Shown here piece by piece: positions 1 through 9,067 of a DNA stretch of 64,000 nucleotides. This DNA comes from Paenibacillus lignilyticus (GTDB lineage Bacteria; Bacillota; Bacilli; Paenibacillales; Paenibacillaceae): positions 558,001 to 622,000 of the forward strand of contig NZ_JAGKSP010000001.1 in assembly GCF_017942085.1 (NCBI RefSeq), given 5' to 3'. The notes beneath the pieces are model-generated. The model saw only the letters and a list, made by a program, of their open reading frames with translations. It had not been told where the DNA came from and searched no databases. The position numbers were made by a program, and so were the translations under genes. Positions within the stretch are counted from its first letter, which is position 1. Each line of letters begins with the position of its first letter.

Positions 1-551
1 TCGTTTCCTCGAGGATCAATGTCCCTTTTCCTCCAATCGTAGAAGTCCTCATTATGGAACTTGTCATTGAATTGTTACGGGAAGCCGGCGCAAGATTGCC
101 TACGAAAATCGGACAAACCATTGGGATTGTCGGAGGTATCGTGCTCGGTACGGCAGCCGTAGAAGCCGCGCTTACAAGTAATTTTTTATTGATCATCGTG
201 GCGTTATCGGCATTGGCTTCGTTCACGACACCTATCTTTCGAATGAGCTCAACGATCCGCATTTTGCGTTTTCCATTTATCTTCGCCGCGCAGATATGGG
301 GCTTATTAGGCATTTTCATTTGCACGTTTGCCTTGGTTGCCCATTTATTGCGCTTAACCTCTCTCGGGATGCCTTACTTGGTTCCGATCTATCCATTCCG
401 CACTTCAGACTTATATGATACGGTCGTTCGTCCGCCTTACTCGAAGTTTCATCATCGATTCAGCTTCTTGAGATCGCCTAAACCCGTAAGATTCGACAAG
501 AAAAATGCAAACAAAAAGAGGGACCTAAAAAAGAGGGACATAGATGAATGA
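1..551 (+). CDS. Spore germination protein, GerA family (5' partial)
   Basis: C-terminal part of a GerA-type subunit of a germinant receptor in the spore inner membrane. The reading frame is open from base 3, upstream of the first ATG at 54, and reads family-typical residues (RINVPFPPIVEVLIMELVIE), so the gene begins left of the window. Visible are the conserved EAGARLP segment, about four hydrophobic membrane helices, and a basic cytoplasmic tail rich in Lys/Arg that ends the protein. It overlaps the next GerB-type gene by a few bases in the frame before the true GerB start. Order A-B-C is the standard germination operon. Which germinant is sensed cannot be told from the sequence. Confidence 0.93.
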   Translation, partial: VSSRINVPFPPIVEVLIMELVIELLREAGARLPTKIGQTIGIVGGIVLGTAAVEAALTSNFLLIIVALSALASFTTPIFRMSSTIRILRFPFIFAAQIWGLLGIFICTFALVAHLLRLTSLGMPYLVPIYPFRTSDLYDTVVRPPYSKFHHRFSFLRSPKPVRFDKKNANKKRDLKKRDIDE

Positions 552-574
552 TTAGCTCTGGGGGTGATGCAACC

Positions 575-1663
575 ATGAAGTCAACGGAACATCTGCGTTT
601 TACCATCTCCCCTTTTCTCGTTTTTATATTGATTCATGCCATGCAGTTCGGGCCGGAATATGTCTCTATGTCGACCAAACCCATTCAATTGGCAGGACAA
701 GATTCATGGATTTCTGTCATCCTATGCGGAATCAGTTTCCATATTATTATTTGGATGATGTATCGCATTCTCAACCGGAATGAGACTGACCTTATCCAAA
801 TTCATAAACGATTTTTCGGGAAATTGTTAGGTGGAGGTCTTAATTTTATCTTTATCGGTTACTTCCTGCTTATAGCAACTTATCTACTACGCATGTTTAT
901 CGAGATTATCCAAGTCTGGCTGTTTCCTGATCTGAATACATGGCCGTTAGCGTTTGTGCTGCTCCTGCTCGTTTATTACATCGTCGCAGGAGGTTTTCGT
1001 GTGATCGTGGGCATATGTCTGTTTAGCATGCTGAGGTATATTACAATATTGTCTTTGTTTTTCCCTTCGACTTTTTATCATTTCAGCAATTTATCACCGG
1101 TTCTGGATCATTCGTTAAATGAAATCGTCCAAGCAGGTACGACGTTGACATTTCCTTATTTAGGCGTGGAAGTGCTCTTGTTCTGCTACACCTTCATCCG
1201 AATGCCAAGAAAATCCGAAAAGTGGGCTCATTTGGCCAATGGAATTACAACCGCTTCTTATTTAATCATTATTTTCTTTTCATTATTGTTGTTCAAACCC
1301 GAACAATTATCGACTGAAATATGGCCGCAGTTAAGCAAGTATAAATTCGTGCATTTTCCGTTCATTGAACGATTTGAATATATCGGAGCTACATCACAGA
1401 TTTTATGGGTGATTCCGATCATATGCCTCAGTCTCTGGGCTTCAAGTCGAGTGTGCAAGCTGATTTTCTCCGTAAAACAATTGACTGTCCTTCCGGTCTT
1501 ATTAATTGTGGTCTTCATTCTTGTATGTCTGATTCCGGGTCGGACTGGCATTGAGGCCTTACAAAACCTGTTATCCGAGATCGGATTCTACATGATTTAT
1601 GCGTATATTCCATTCGTATTTATCGTCGACGTGGTCAGAATGAAAGTGAGAAGAACCGTATGA
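575..1663 (+). CDS. Spore germination permease-like protein, GerB family
   Basis: Second subunit of the germinant receptor, related to amino-acid permeases (APC superfamily) and thought to bind germinant in the spore inner membrane. About 362 residues with roughly ten hydrophobic segments, the usual GerB length. The open frame extends to 548, but the ATG at 575 is preceded by a GGGGGTGA ribosome site at good distance, and the protein then starts MKSTEHLRFTISPFLVF, as family members do. Its last bases overlap the following GerC gene by four bases (ATGA), showing translational coupling. Confidence 0.92.
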   Translation: MKSTEHLRFTISPFLVFILIHAMQFGPEYVSMSTKPIQLAGQDSWISVILCGISFHIIIWMMYRILNRNETDLIQIHKRFFGKLLGGGLNFIFIGYFLLIATYLLRMFIEIIQVWLFPDLNTWPLAFVLLLLVYYIVAGGFRVIVGICLFSMLRYITILSLFFPSTFYHFSNLSPVLDHSLNEIVQAGTTLTFPYLGVEVLLFCYTFIRMPRKSEKWAHLANGITTASYLIIIFFSLLLFKPEQLSTEIWPQLSKYKFVHFPFIERFEYIGATSQILWVIPIICLSLWASSRVCKLIFSVKQLTVLPVLLIVVFILVCLIPGRTGIEALQNLLSEIGFYMIYAYIPFVFIVDVVRMKVRRTV

Positions 1664-2745
1664 TTCGATTTTTCCCCTTATTCCTGCTTACCTGTTTTCT
1701 GCTGTTGCTGAGTGGGTGCGTCAAGCAAGAAGTGTTGGAGAAAATAACCATTACTTTTGTTTGCGCATTCGATGAAGCGCCAAACGATGATATCGAATTT
1801 ACGATAGCGGCGCCTAAATTTCAAGCCGGCAAATCCGCTACCGTTACCAATATCTTGTACTCCAAGGTTGGCCACACGACCAAGAACATTACAGAATTGA
1901 TGGACATGCAATTAAACCGTCCCATTAAACCCGGAAAAGCTTCGGTAATCCTATTTGAACAAGAGTTGGCGGCAAAAGGATTGGCAGATCAATTGGATGT
2001 CGTTTTGCGGGATCCTCTTGCTTCAAGAAGGATGTATTTAGCTGTTGTTGATGGAAAAGCAAAGGAGCTATTGCAATCGAATTTCAGTTCCGATGAGGAG
2101 AAAGGCATGTTCTTGTTTAATTTGCTCGATACGAACGTGCGGAACGGACTTGTTCCGAGGCAAAATCTTCATGATTTCGAGTACGCTTATCTGGGAAAAG
2201 GAATGGACCCTTTTCTGCCGCTCATTAAACTGCAAAACAATCAAGTGATGATTTCCGGTATAGCGTTATTTAAGGATGACAAATATATCCTGTCACTGAA
2301 CGAGAAGCAGATGCGAGTCATGAAGCTGCTTATGGAAAATGTGAAACATGGCGGTATTCTTGAAACCAAATTGGACAACGGATCTTACATCGCCTTGAAA
2401 AATGTAGGTTCGAAGGTGAAATATCGCGTGGGGAAAGATACGCAGCGTCCAAAGGTAACGATAAATTTAAACATGAACAGCGAATTAATTGATTCGAGGG
2501 GGATTCGCTTAACCTTGCATGAACAGCAGAAGATGGTAGAAAGCTTTGAAGCGGATATAACCTCAACCGGAATGGATCTGATACAAAGGTTTAAAAAAGA
2601 AGGGATCGACCCGTTTGGATTAGGGGATTTCGTTAGGAGCAAGACGAGAAATTGGAACGAAGCGGAATGGAATCAACAGTATCCAACGATAGACGTAAAG
2701 TTAAACGTTAAGGTGAAGCTTTCGGAAATGGGAATCAGGAAATAA
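1660..2745 (+). CDS. Spore germination lipoprotein, GerC family
   Basis: Third, lipoprotein subunit of the germinant receptor. The N-terminus is a lipoprotein signal peptide with lipobox LLSGC (Cys at about residue 20), so the mature protein is lipid-anchored to the outer face of the spore inner membrane. At 361 residues it is close to the normal family size; GerC_N domain to about residue 200, then the GerC C-terminal domain. The start overlaps the GerB stop codon (ATGA). It is the last gene of the operon and is followed by a strong hairpin at 2775-2799. Confidence 0.92.
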   Translation: MIRFFPLFLLTCFLLLLSGCVKQEVLEKITITFVCAFDEAPNDDIEFTIAAPKFQAGKSATVTNILYSKVGHTTKNITELMDMQLNRPIKPGKASVILFEQELAAKGLADQLDVVLRDPLASRRMYLAVVDGKAKELLQSNFSSDEEKGMFLFNLLDTNVRNGLVPRQNLHDFEYAYLGKGMDPFLPLIKLQNNQVMISGIALFKDDKYILSLNEKQMRVMKLLMENVKHGGILETKLDNGSYIALKNVGSKVKYRVGKDTQRPKVTINLNMNSELIDSRGIRLTLHEQQKMVESFEADITSTGMDLIQRFKKEGIDPFGLGDFVRSKTRNWNEAEWNQQYPTIDVKLNVKVKLSEMGIRK

Positions 2746-2774
2746 ATCGGTTAACCTCGCTTGGTCAGCATACA

Positions 2775-2799
2775 AAAAATCCGCCGAGAAGGCGGATTT
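2775..2799. terminator. Bidirectional intrinsic terminator
   Basis: Stem ATCCGCC/GGCGGAT with a five-base loop, flanked by an A-run on the left and a T-run on the right. It lies between the convergent gerC-type gene and the cysteine desulfidase gene and can serve both strands. Confidence 0.85.
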
Positions 2800-2803
2800 T
2801 CGT

Positions 2804-4081
2804 TTATTCCTTATTCAGCATCATATCGAGAATCAGATTATCGATATCCGAGGTCGCTTCATTTCCGATCCGGCAGAAGTTATCGATCGTTTTCTCCGCA
2901 TCGTTCTCGATAAAACCATTGGTCGATGAAATGGTCATCCCTTTGGAAGCCAGAAGCGCCGATTGAACGGCTGCGCTTGTGCAGGTCGCTACTTTCATGG
3001 CGCAGCCGCCTTTGGCACCATCACACATCATCCCGGTTACGTTGCCGAGCATGTTCTGGATCGCGCCTTTTATCTCCGATTTGCCACCGCCGAGCAAATA
3101 GGTGATGCCACAGCTTGCACCCGTACCGGATACCGTCACGCCGCATAATGCGGATAAACGGCCGAATTTCGATTTAATATAAATCGTGACTAGATGGCTG
3201 AGCGCAACCGCGCGGATCAATTTATCCTCCGATGTCCCCAGCTTCTCTGCCGCCGCAATGACAGGATTCGTCGCGGCAATGCCTTGATTGCCGCTTCCCG
3301 AATTCGCCATAACAGGCATCGAAGATCCGGCCATACGCGCATCCGATCCTGCCGCTGCCAGAGCCATCGCGTGAGAGATTAAATCATCGGACAGAATGCC
3401 TCTTTGCACATTTTCTTTAATCGTCTTCCCGACTTCAAGCCCATAGGAATGGGCTAATCCGTCCAGCCCGGCTTTTCGGTTCAGCTCGATGCTTTGCTTC
3501 ACCAGACGGAGTTCTTCCGGATCGATCGTATTCACAAAATCCACAATAGCATCGATGGATAGCGCGCCGCGTTCTTCCTTGGAGCTCTTGAAGCTAACAT
3601 TCGCGCAGCCGCCTGATTCTACGACCTTCCCATCTACTTCAATAAGGGTAATATTCGTGTGATTATCCGTAATCACAACCTTCGCATAGCGATCTTCCGT
3701 TTCGGCAATAACCTCTATATATAATTTCCGAGGCGTGTCCGCAAGCTCAAAAGTGGCCGTACCTTGCTCCACCATGGCTTGCGCCTCGGCGATATCCGCG
3801 GACGTAATGTCGGCGAGCACTTCCAGCTGCTTGTCGGCATTGCCGGCCAATGCACCTAACGCAGCGACAAAATCAATGCCGGTCAGCTCCGTGCCGGGTA
3901 TTCCCACGGCCAACGCATTCTTAATGATACCTGCACTCGCTTTAACCGTGATGCGTACAATCGGATCAGGCAAGTAGGTTTTGGCTTTTGCCGCAGCTAA
4001 GGCGATCGCAACCGGTTCCGTACAGCCAAGCGCGACGACAAGCTCATTTTGCAAGATTTGAATGAAACTGTGCTTCTCCAA
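2804..4081 (-). CDS. L-cysteine desulfidase family protein (CyuA/YhaM, UPF0597)
   Basis: Predicted iron-sulfur enzyme that splits L-cysteine to pyruvate, ammonia and sulfide; related to the alpha part of Fe-S L-serine dehydratases. Conserved cysteines sit in LGCTEP near the N-terminus, GTGASCGITYLLGGG, and MMCDGAKGGCAMK, as expected for [4Fe-4S] ligands. The frame is open to an ATG at 4126, but a perfect AGGAGG lies seven bases before the TTG at 4081, inside that longer frame; the family start (EKHSFIQILQNELVVALGCTEP region) also fits the TTG. About 425 residues. Monocistronic. Desulfidase versus serine dehydratase activity is not settled by sequence alone. Confidence 0.85.
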   Translation of the reverse strand: MEKHSFIQILQNELVVALGCTEPVAIALAAAKAKTYLPDPIVRITVKASAGIIKNALAVGIPGTELTGIDFVAALGALAGNADKQLEVLADITSADIAEAQAMVEQGTATFELADTPRKLYIEVIAETEDRYAKVVITDNHTNITLIEVDGKVVESGGCANVSFKSSKEERGALSIDAIVDFVNTIDPEELRLVKQSIELNRKAGLDGLAHSYGLEVGKTIKENVQRGILSDDLISHAMALAAAGSDARMAGSSMPVMANSGSGNQGIAATNPVIAAAEKLGTSEDKLIRAVALSHLVTIYIKSKFGRLSALCGVTVSGTGASCGITYLLGGGKSEIKGAIQNMLGNVTGMMCDGAKGGCAMKVATCTSAAVQSALLASKGMTISSTNGFIENDAEKTIDNFCRIGNEATSDIDNLILDMMLNKE

Positions 4082-4206
4082 TTCATGTCCTCCTAAAACA
4101 CCTAAAGGCACCGTACACCTTCGCATAATTCTAAAAATATACTATAGGTTGCTCTTCGGAATCAATCATATTCTCCAGTAAGTTTTAACCTTTCTGAAAA
4201 ATAAAA

Positions 4207-4234
4207 AAGGACTGCTTATCGCTAAGCAGTCCTT
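4207..4234 (-). terminator. Intrinsic terminator of the beta-galactoside operon
   Basis: Twelve-base stem AAGGACTGCTTA/TAAGCAGTCCTT with a four-base loop just after the oxidoreductase stop; on the minus strand it is followed by a run of Ts. Confidence 0.88.
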
Positions 4235-4238
4235 CTCG

Positions 4239-5507
4239 TTATTTCGTAACGCTTTGCTTCATCAATTCTTCCGCGTAAGCCGTTAATTCAATCGATTTGC
4301 CGCCATCAAGACGGGACGCTTCGGCAGCGAACGCCATCAGATGGCTGCGTACGGAAGCGACTGCTGATGTTAACGTCTCTTGACCGTGATAATTCCGCAC
4401 ATCGGTCAGGAAACTTCTGACGATACCGGCATCACCGCCGCCGTGTCCGCTCGATTGCGAAGGAATCGTAATTTCGGTTTTCTGATGCGTCAGGAAATCA
4501 AACAAGGTGATCTTATCGTCATCGCCGCGCAGCTCGCCGCGCGTGCCCATAATTTGAATTCTGCGTTCCTGCTCGAACGTAAAGCCGCACATGCTGAACA
4601 TCGCCGTTGCCCCGTTCGCAAACTCCATGCCGACGACTTGATGATCGACCACGTTATTGTCGCTCTTATACACGCAGCGGCCGTAATTCGTTTCGCGCAA
4701 GCCTTGGACGATATTTTCTTTGGTAAGCTCCGGGGTAAAATGTCTGGCCCAGCCTTTAAATTGCTCGCTTAAATAGAAACGAGGCGCCGAATACGGACAA
4801 GTCGTTTCTACCGCACAATCGAGACAACGATCGGCCGACCCTTCCGGTGCGTTCGCTTCATTGAAGTGCATGAGCGACCCGTAGGAGTTCACCCGAACAC
4901 AGGGCTGATCCATGAGCCAGGACAGAACGTCCATGTCGTGGCATGATTTCGCCAAGATCATCGGGCTGGAGGTTTCGGAATTGTTCCAGTTCCCTCTGAC
5001 GAAGCTATGCGCGATATGCCAATAGCCCACATTCTCGTTGAGCTGGATGGATACGATATCGCCGATATGCCCATCGCTCAGAATTTGCTTAATCTTACTC
5101 CAGAACGGCGTATACCGCAGCACATGGCAGATGGATAACAAACAATTATTTTCGCGAGCCGCCTGTTCCATTTGCAGACACTCCAGCGGGTCCGGGGACA
5201 TCGGCTTCTCGAGCAGAACATGGTATTTGTTGTTTAACGCCTGTAGCGTTGGGTGAAAATGCATCCGGTCCATCGTGCAAATAACGGCTATATCCGCAAG
5301 CTTCGGATTCGCCAGCAGCTGCTCCCAAGATTCGAAGGTCATCGCCTCCGGAATATTGTGCTGCTTCGCAAACTTCTCGCGGCGATTCGCATCCGGCTCG
5401 GCTACCGCAACGAATTTCAATTCATGCGGATAGTCCAGAGCAAAAGGAGCATAGCTGCCCGCTCCCCGTGCACCTGCCCCAATTAGTATTGCAGTAAGTT
5501 GAGCCAT
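4239..5507 (-). CDS. Gfo/Idh/MocA family oxidoreductase
   Basis: NAD(P)-dependent sugar or glycoside oxidoreductase, 422 residues, cytoplasmic. N-terminal Rossmann fold with GAGARGAGSYAPF near residue 12, acidic VAEPD after the second strand, and the family EKP motif (LLEKPMSPDP). The middle holds a cysteine cluster, CLDCAVETTC (CxxCxxxxxC), also found in the second Gfo/Idh protein of this window at 13470-14606; it may bind metal. Last gene of the GH35 uptake operon, 51 bases after the beta-galactosidase and before a strong terminator. Context suggests it modifies the released sugar; the substrate is unknown. Confidence 0.88.
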   Translation of the reverse strand: MAQLTAILIGAGARGAGSYAPFALDYPHELKFVAVAEPDANRREKFAKQHNIPEAMTFESWEQLLANPKLADIAVICTMDRMHFHPTLQALNNKYHVLLEKPMSPDPLECLQMEQAARENNCLLSICHVLRYTPFWSKIKQILSDGHIGDIVSIQLNENVGYWHIAHSFVRGNWNNSETSSPMILAKSCHDMDVLSWLMDQPCVRVNSYGSLMHFNEANAPEGSADRCLDCAVETTCPYSAPRFYLSEQFKGWARHFTPELTKENIVQGLRETNYGRCVYKSDNNVVDHQVVGMEFANGATAMFSMCGFTFEQERRIQIMGTRGELRGDDDKITLFDFLTHQKTEITIPSQSSGHGGGDAGIVRSFLTDVRNYHGQETLTSAVASVRSHLMAFAAEASRLDGGKSIELTAYAEELMKQSVTK

Positions 5508-5558
5508 GTTGTCTCCCCCATTTGATTCCCAGAATGATTTCTCTTCCCTATTCCGCAG

Positions 5559-7307
5559 TTAGCCCAGCACTGCGCTGTCTTGCAACTTGACGACAGGCTC
5601 GTTACAGCCATGGAGCTCGAAAATAATCAGTTCATTCGCACCTTCACGAAGCAGCGGCGCCGGAATATATAACGTCTGCTGTGGTCCAATCTCCCAATAA
5701 CGGCCCAGATTGAAGCCGTTCACATAGACAACGCCTTTCGTCCAACCGCTCAGCGCGAGGAAGGTATCCGCCGCTTCATCGACTTGGAAGGAAGACTTGT
5801 AGAACGTCGGCTGCTCCTGCTTCACGCTGCTCTCTTGATAGACAAGCTTGCGGAGGTCATCCAGCGGCAGCGGGCGGATCGTCCAATGGTACAGAAATTG
5901 CTGGCCAAGCCGTACGCCTTCCGTAATGCCCTTCGGATCTTTCATATAGGGACCATAATTAATGCGGCCCATGTTCTCGACCAGAATGTCCAGTGTCGCC
6001 CCTTCTGCCGGGATATCGAGCAGCACGTCATGGTTTTTGTTATTGCGTTCGATCGTGCCTTTGTACTCCCCATTTAAGAAAATAAGTGCGCGGTCATGCA
6101 CATCCTGCAAATTAAGACGGGAAGCGGCAATCGGCCCGATCACGCGCGTCGAATACAGAATAAAACCGTAATCCTGCCCAAGCTGCTCCATCGTTTCCGG
6201 GCATGTACGCTCTACCGGAACGGAAAGCATGTCTAAGGACGCGAAGAGCGGAGCTTGCTCTGTCAAGGTAACGCTGCCGTAGGTTTTCTTCTTGATTGGC
6301 TCCGGGAGATTGAGCGGCCCAAGCTCGACATACTTCGAAATAACCTCGCGGAATTTATAGAATTTGTCCGTCAGATCGCCGGACTCGCTGATAGCCACGT
6401 CATAATCATAGCTTGTAATCGTCGGTTGGTGTTTCTCCTCGCCGAAGTTCGCGCCATTATAGAAACCGAAGTTCGTTCCGCCGTGATACATATAGGCATT
6501 CACCGAAGCGCCTGCAGCCATCATATCATCCAGCACGCGTGCCGCATCTTCCGAATCGCGTGTATGGTGCTGCTCGCCCCAATGGTCGAACCAGCCGTTC
6601 CAATACTCCATGCACATCAGCGGCTGATCTTGCTGATACTCGCCTAATTTATCGAATGACTCTTGCACGCGCGATCCGAAGTTCACGGTCGCCAGAACAT
6701 CCTCCACCATTCCGCCCTGCAGATAGAAATCGCCCGGTCCATCGGAGGTGAACAGCAGCACGTCGATGCCTCTGTTCTTCATGCCATGCTCCAAATACTT
6801 CAAGTACTTCTTGTCGTTCCCGTAGCTGCCGTATTCATTCTCAATCTGCATCGCGATAATCGGACCGCCATTGGTCGAGAGAAGCGGTACCAGCTTAGGC
6901 AGCAGTACGTCGTAATACGCATCCACTTTATCGAGAAAAGGCTGATGATAGCAGCGCAGACGCATGCCCGGATCAGCAAGCAGCCAAGCAGGCAGACCGC
7001 CAAACTCCCACTCCGCGCAAATATAAGGACTCGGACGAACGATGACATGCAAGCCCAGCTCCCCTGCAATCGCAATGAATCGAACGAGATCCGCAATGCC
7101 CTCAAACGCGAATTGGCCTTCCTTGGGCTCGTGAATATTCCAGGCTACATAGGTTTCAACCGTATTGAAGCCGCCTTCCCTTAGCTTCCAAAGGCGGTCC
7201 CGCCAATATTCCGGTACAACGCGAAAATAGTGAATAGCCCCTGACAGGATGCGAAACAGCTCGCCATCGAGCAGGAATTGTTGTTTGTCAGTCGTCAATA
7301 TTGGCAT
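5559..7307 (-). CDS. Beta-galactosidase, glycoside hydrolase family 35
   Basis: Retaining glycosidase removing terminal beta-galactose. 582 residues, no signal peptide, so it acts inside the cell on imported oligosaccharides. The N-terminal TIM barrel carries the GH35 motifs: QIENEYGSYG with the acid/base Glu158 and MCMEYWNGWF with the nucleophile Glu234 (numbering from the start used here). Beta-sandwich jelly-roll domains follow, with the typical NGFNLGRYW signature near the C-terminus. A good AAAGGGG site precedes the ATG. It sits between the binding lipoprotein and the Gfo/Idh enzyme in the same operon, separated from the former by a hairpin (7345-7375). Confidence 0.95.
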   Translation of the reverse strand: MPILTTDKQQFLLDGELFRILSGAIHYFRVVPEYWRDRLWKLREGGFNTVETYVAWNIHEPKEGQFAFEGIADLVRFIAIAGELGLHVIVRPSPYICAEWEFGGLPAWLLADPGMRLRCYHQPFLDKVDAYYDVLLPKLVPLLSTNGGPIIAMQIENEYGSYGNDKKYLKYLEHGMKNRGIDVLLFTSDGPGDFYLQGGMVEDVLATVNFGSRVQESFDKLGEYQQDQPLMCMEYWNGWFDHWGEQHHTRDSEDAARVLDDMMAAGASVNAYMYHGGTNFGFYNGANFGEEKHQPTITSYDYDVAISESGDLTDKFYKFREVISKYVELGPLNLPEPIKKKTYGSVTLTEQAPLFASLDMLSVPVERTCPETMEQLGQDYGFILYSTRVIGPIAASRLNLQDVHDRALIFLNGEYKGTIERNNKNHDVLLDIPAEGATLDILVENMGRINYGPYMKDPKGITEGVRLGQQFLYHWTIRPLPLDDLRKLVYQESSVKQEQPTFYKSSFQVDEAADTFLALSGWTKGVVYVNGFNLGRYWEIGPQQTLYIPAPLLREGANELIIFELHGCNEPVVKLQDSAVLG

Positions 7308-7344
7308 AGCGATACCCCTTTACATCATGATGCGAACAAGTTGT

Positions 7345-7375
7345 GACAGCCCGAACCGCGCAGGTTCGGGCTGTC
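7345..7375 (-). other. Perfect 13-bp hairpin between SBP and GH35 genes
   Basis: Stem GACAGCCCGAACC/GGTTCGGGCTGTC with a five-base loop. No T-run follows on the minus strand, so it is unlikely to be a full terminator. It probably stabilises the 3' end of the upstream transporter message or lowers expression of the downstream enzyme genes, a common layout after highly expressed binding-protein genes. Confidence 0.6.
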
Positions 7376-7395
7376 TGTTATGGAATCACTTACGC

Positions 7396-9012
7396 TTACT
7401 TCCACTCGCCTTGGACATGGTTAGCTTCTAATTCTTTATTGACTTCGTCAATCATTTCTTTACCGCCTTTGGCCATGTACTCCTCGACCATTTTGTCCCA
7501 GTCGCTGAGCGGTCTTTCGCCGAAGATCATCTTCGTCGTTTCATCCGTAATATACGTCTGCAGCTCTCCGCTCTTCTCCATGAGCAGCGGCGAGATGATC
7601 CGGCTTGTCGGATTCACGTAAAACTTCATGCTATGCAGCCTGTCGGCTAACGTTTGTTGGAACTTCTGATCCTCGGGCGTCTTGGCGATCTTGGCAAACG
7701 TGAACAGATCTTCGTCGTTCATGAACCATCCGCCTTCGGTAATGTAAGCACCCGGAGCGACGTTCGAACGGTTCTCGGCGATTGGCTGTGCTACGCCATC
7801 CACCATTTGATAGCCTTTGCCTTCTCCGCCATAGAGCCAGTCGAAGTATTCGTTTTGCGGGTTACGCTCTTCGAACGTGACCGGTTTGTGGAAGTAATCG
7901 ATCATTTCGAGAATGCGTTTGACTTTCTCCGGCTGATCCTTCAATTTCGCCGAGATCATATACATCCGGTACCAGCTGCCGTTGATGGTGAGTCCTTCTG
8001 AACCATCCGGAGCTTTGAACGGCGGAATCGGCTCCACGACTGCATTCGGAGCGTTTTGTTTCAGCACATCGAACAATACGCCGTTATTTCCGCTATTGCC
8101 CGGCTGTTCATACCAAATGCCGACTTTCCCCGCATTAAACGCTTTGAAAATATCCTTGTAAGCCGTTACTGCCCAGTCCGCCTGCAGGATGCCTTCTTTT
8201 TGCAGATCAGCAAGGAAAGTGACTTTCTCTTTATTACCGTCAGCGATAATGCCCGGGATCAGCTGCCCGCTGCTGTTCTTGTGATACCATACCGCATTGC
8301 CGTAATAAGCCCCAAACGATGGATCGTAATAAATACCTTTGGCCAGACCCAGACCGATCGTATCCGCTTTGCCGTTGCCGTCCGGATCGTCTTTGGTGAA
8401 GGCGATGGCAACCTTTTTAAGCTCTTCATAATTCGTTGGCATTTTTAGACCCAGCTTATCCAGCCAGTCCTTGCGGATGATCGGCTTCTTGCCGCCTTTC
8501 GAGGAGAAGTAGGTTGGGATGCCATACACTTTCCCTCCTACTTTCAAAGAGTCCCACGAATAATCGGGCACGGCCTTGGTCGACTCATACTGCTTCAAGA
8601 ACTCGTCCAGCGGCAGGAATGCCCCTTGCTTCGCCCATTTCGTATAGTTCGCGTTTACTTCTTCCATCCCGATAACATCAGGAATATCGCCGGATGCCAT
8701 TTTCACGGCAAGCTTCTCTTCATACGTATCAAAAGGAATGTATTGCGGTTTAAAATCGACATTGAATTTCTCGTTGATTTTATGCACGGCTTCGCTGTTC
8801 CCGGTTGGAACCGGATCTTCCCACGTGCCGTCGAACCAATCAATCGTCAACTTCTCGGCATGCGGGTCTGCTGTCGTCGCAGCACCATTGTTTGTCGTAC
8901 CCGCGTTGGAGGACGTATTCGAATTGGTATCCTCATTCCCGGATGAACATGCTGCAAGAATAGAGCCGGATAGTGCAACTACCAGAACAGATGAAACTAG
9001 TTTGTTACGCAT
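7396..9012 (-). CDS. Sugar ABC transporter substrate-binding lipoprotein (LplA type)
   Basis: Extracellular lipid-anchored binding protein of a carbohydrate importer, 538 residues. Signal peptide with lipobox LAAC (Cys at about residue 22), then a Ser/Asn/Thr-rich linker and a family-1-type solute-binding fold. The long size and the partner permeases match the LplA/YtcQ oligosaccharide group common in Paenibacillus. ATG with GAGGAGG upstream. Placed after the two permease genes, followed by a beta-galactosidase, which suggests a galactose-containing oligosaccharide as ligand (inference). Confidence 0.92.
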   Translation of the reverse strand: MRNKLVSSVLVVALSGSILAACSSGNEDTNSNTSSNAGTTNNGAATTADPHAEKLTIDWFDGTWEDPVPTGNSEAVHKINEKFNVDFKPQYIPFDTYEEKLAVKMASGDIPDVIGMEEVNANYTKWAKQGAFLPLDEFLKQYESTKAVPDYSWDSLKVGGKVYGIPTYFSSKGGKKPIIRKDWLDKLGLKMPTNYEELKKVAIAFTKDDPDGNGKADTIGLGLAKGIYYDPSFGAYYGNAVWYHKNSSGQLIPGIIADGNKEKVTFLADLQKEGILQADWAVTAYKDIFKAFNAGKVGIWYEQPGNSGNNGVLFDVLKQNAPNAVVEPIPPFKAPDGSEGLTINGSWYRMYMISAKLKDQPEKVKRILEMIDYFHKPVTFEERNPQNEYFDWLYGGEGKGYQMVDGVAQPIAENRSNVAPGAYITEGGWFMNDEDLFTFAKIAKTPEDQKFQQTLADRLHSMKFYVNPTSRIISPLLMEKSGELQTYITDETTKMIFGERPLSDWDKMVEEYMAKGGKEMIDEVNKELEANHVQGEWK

Positions 9013-9067
9013 ACTTTCGACCTCCTCTTTATGTTGGGCACAGCGATGATCCTCACTTACATGAAAG

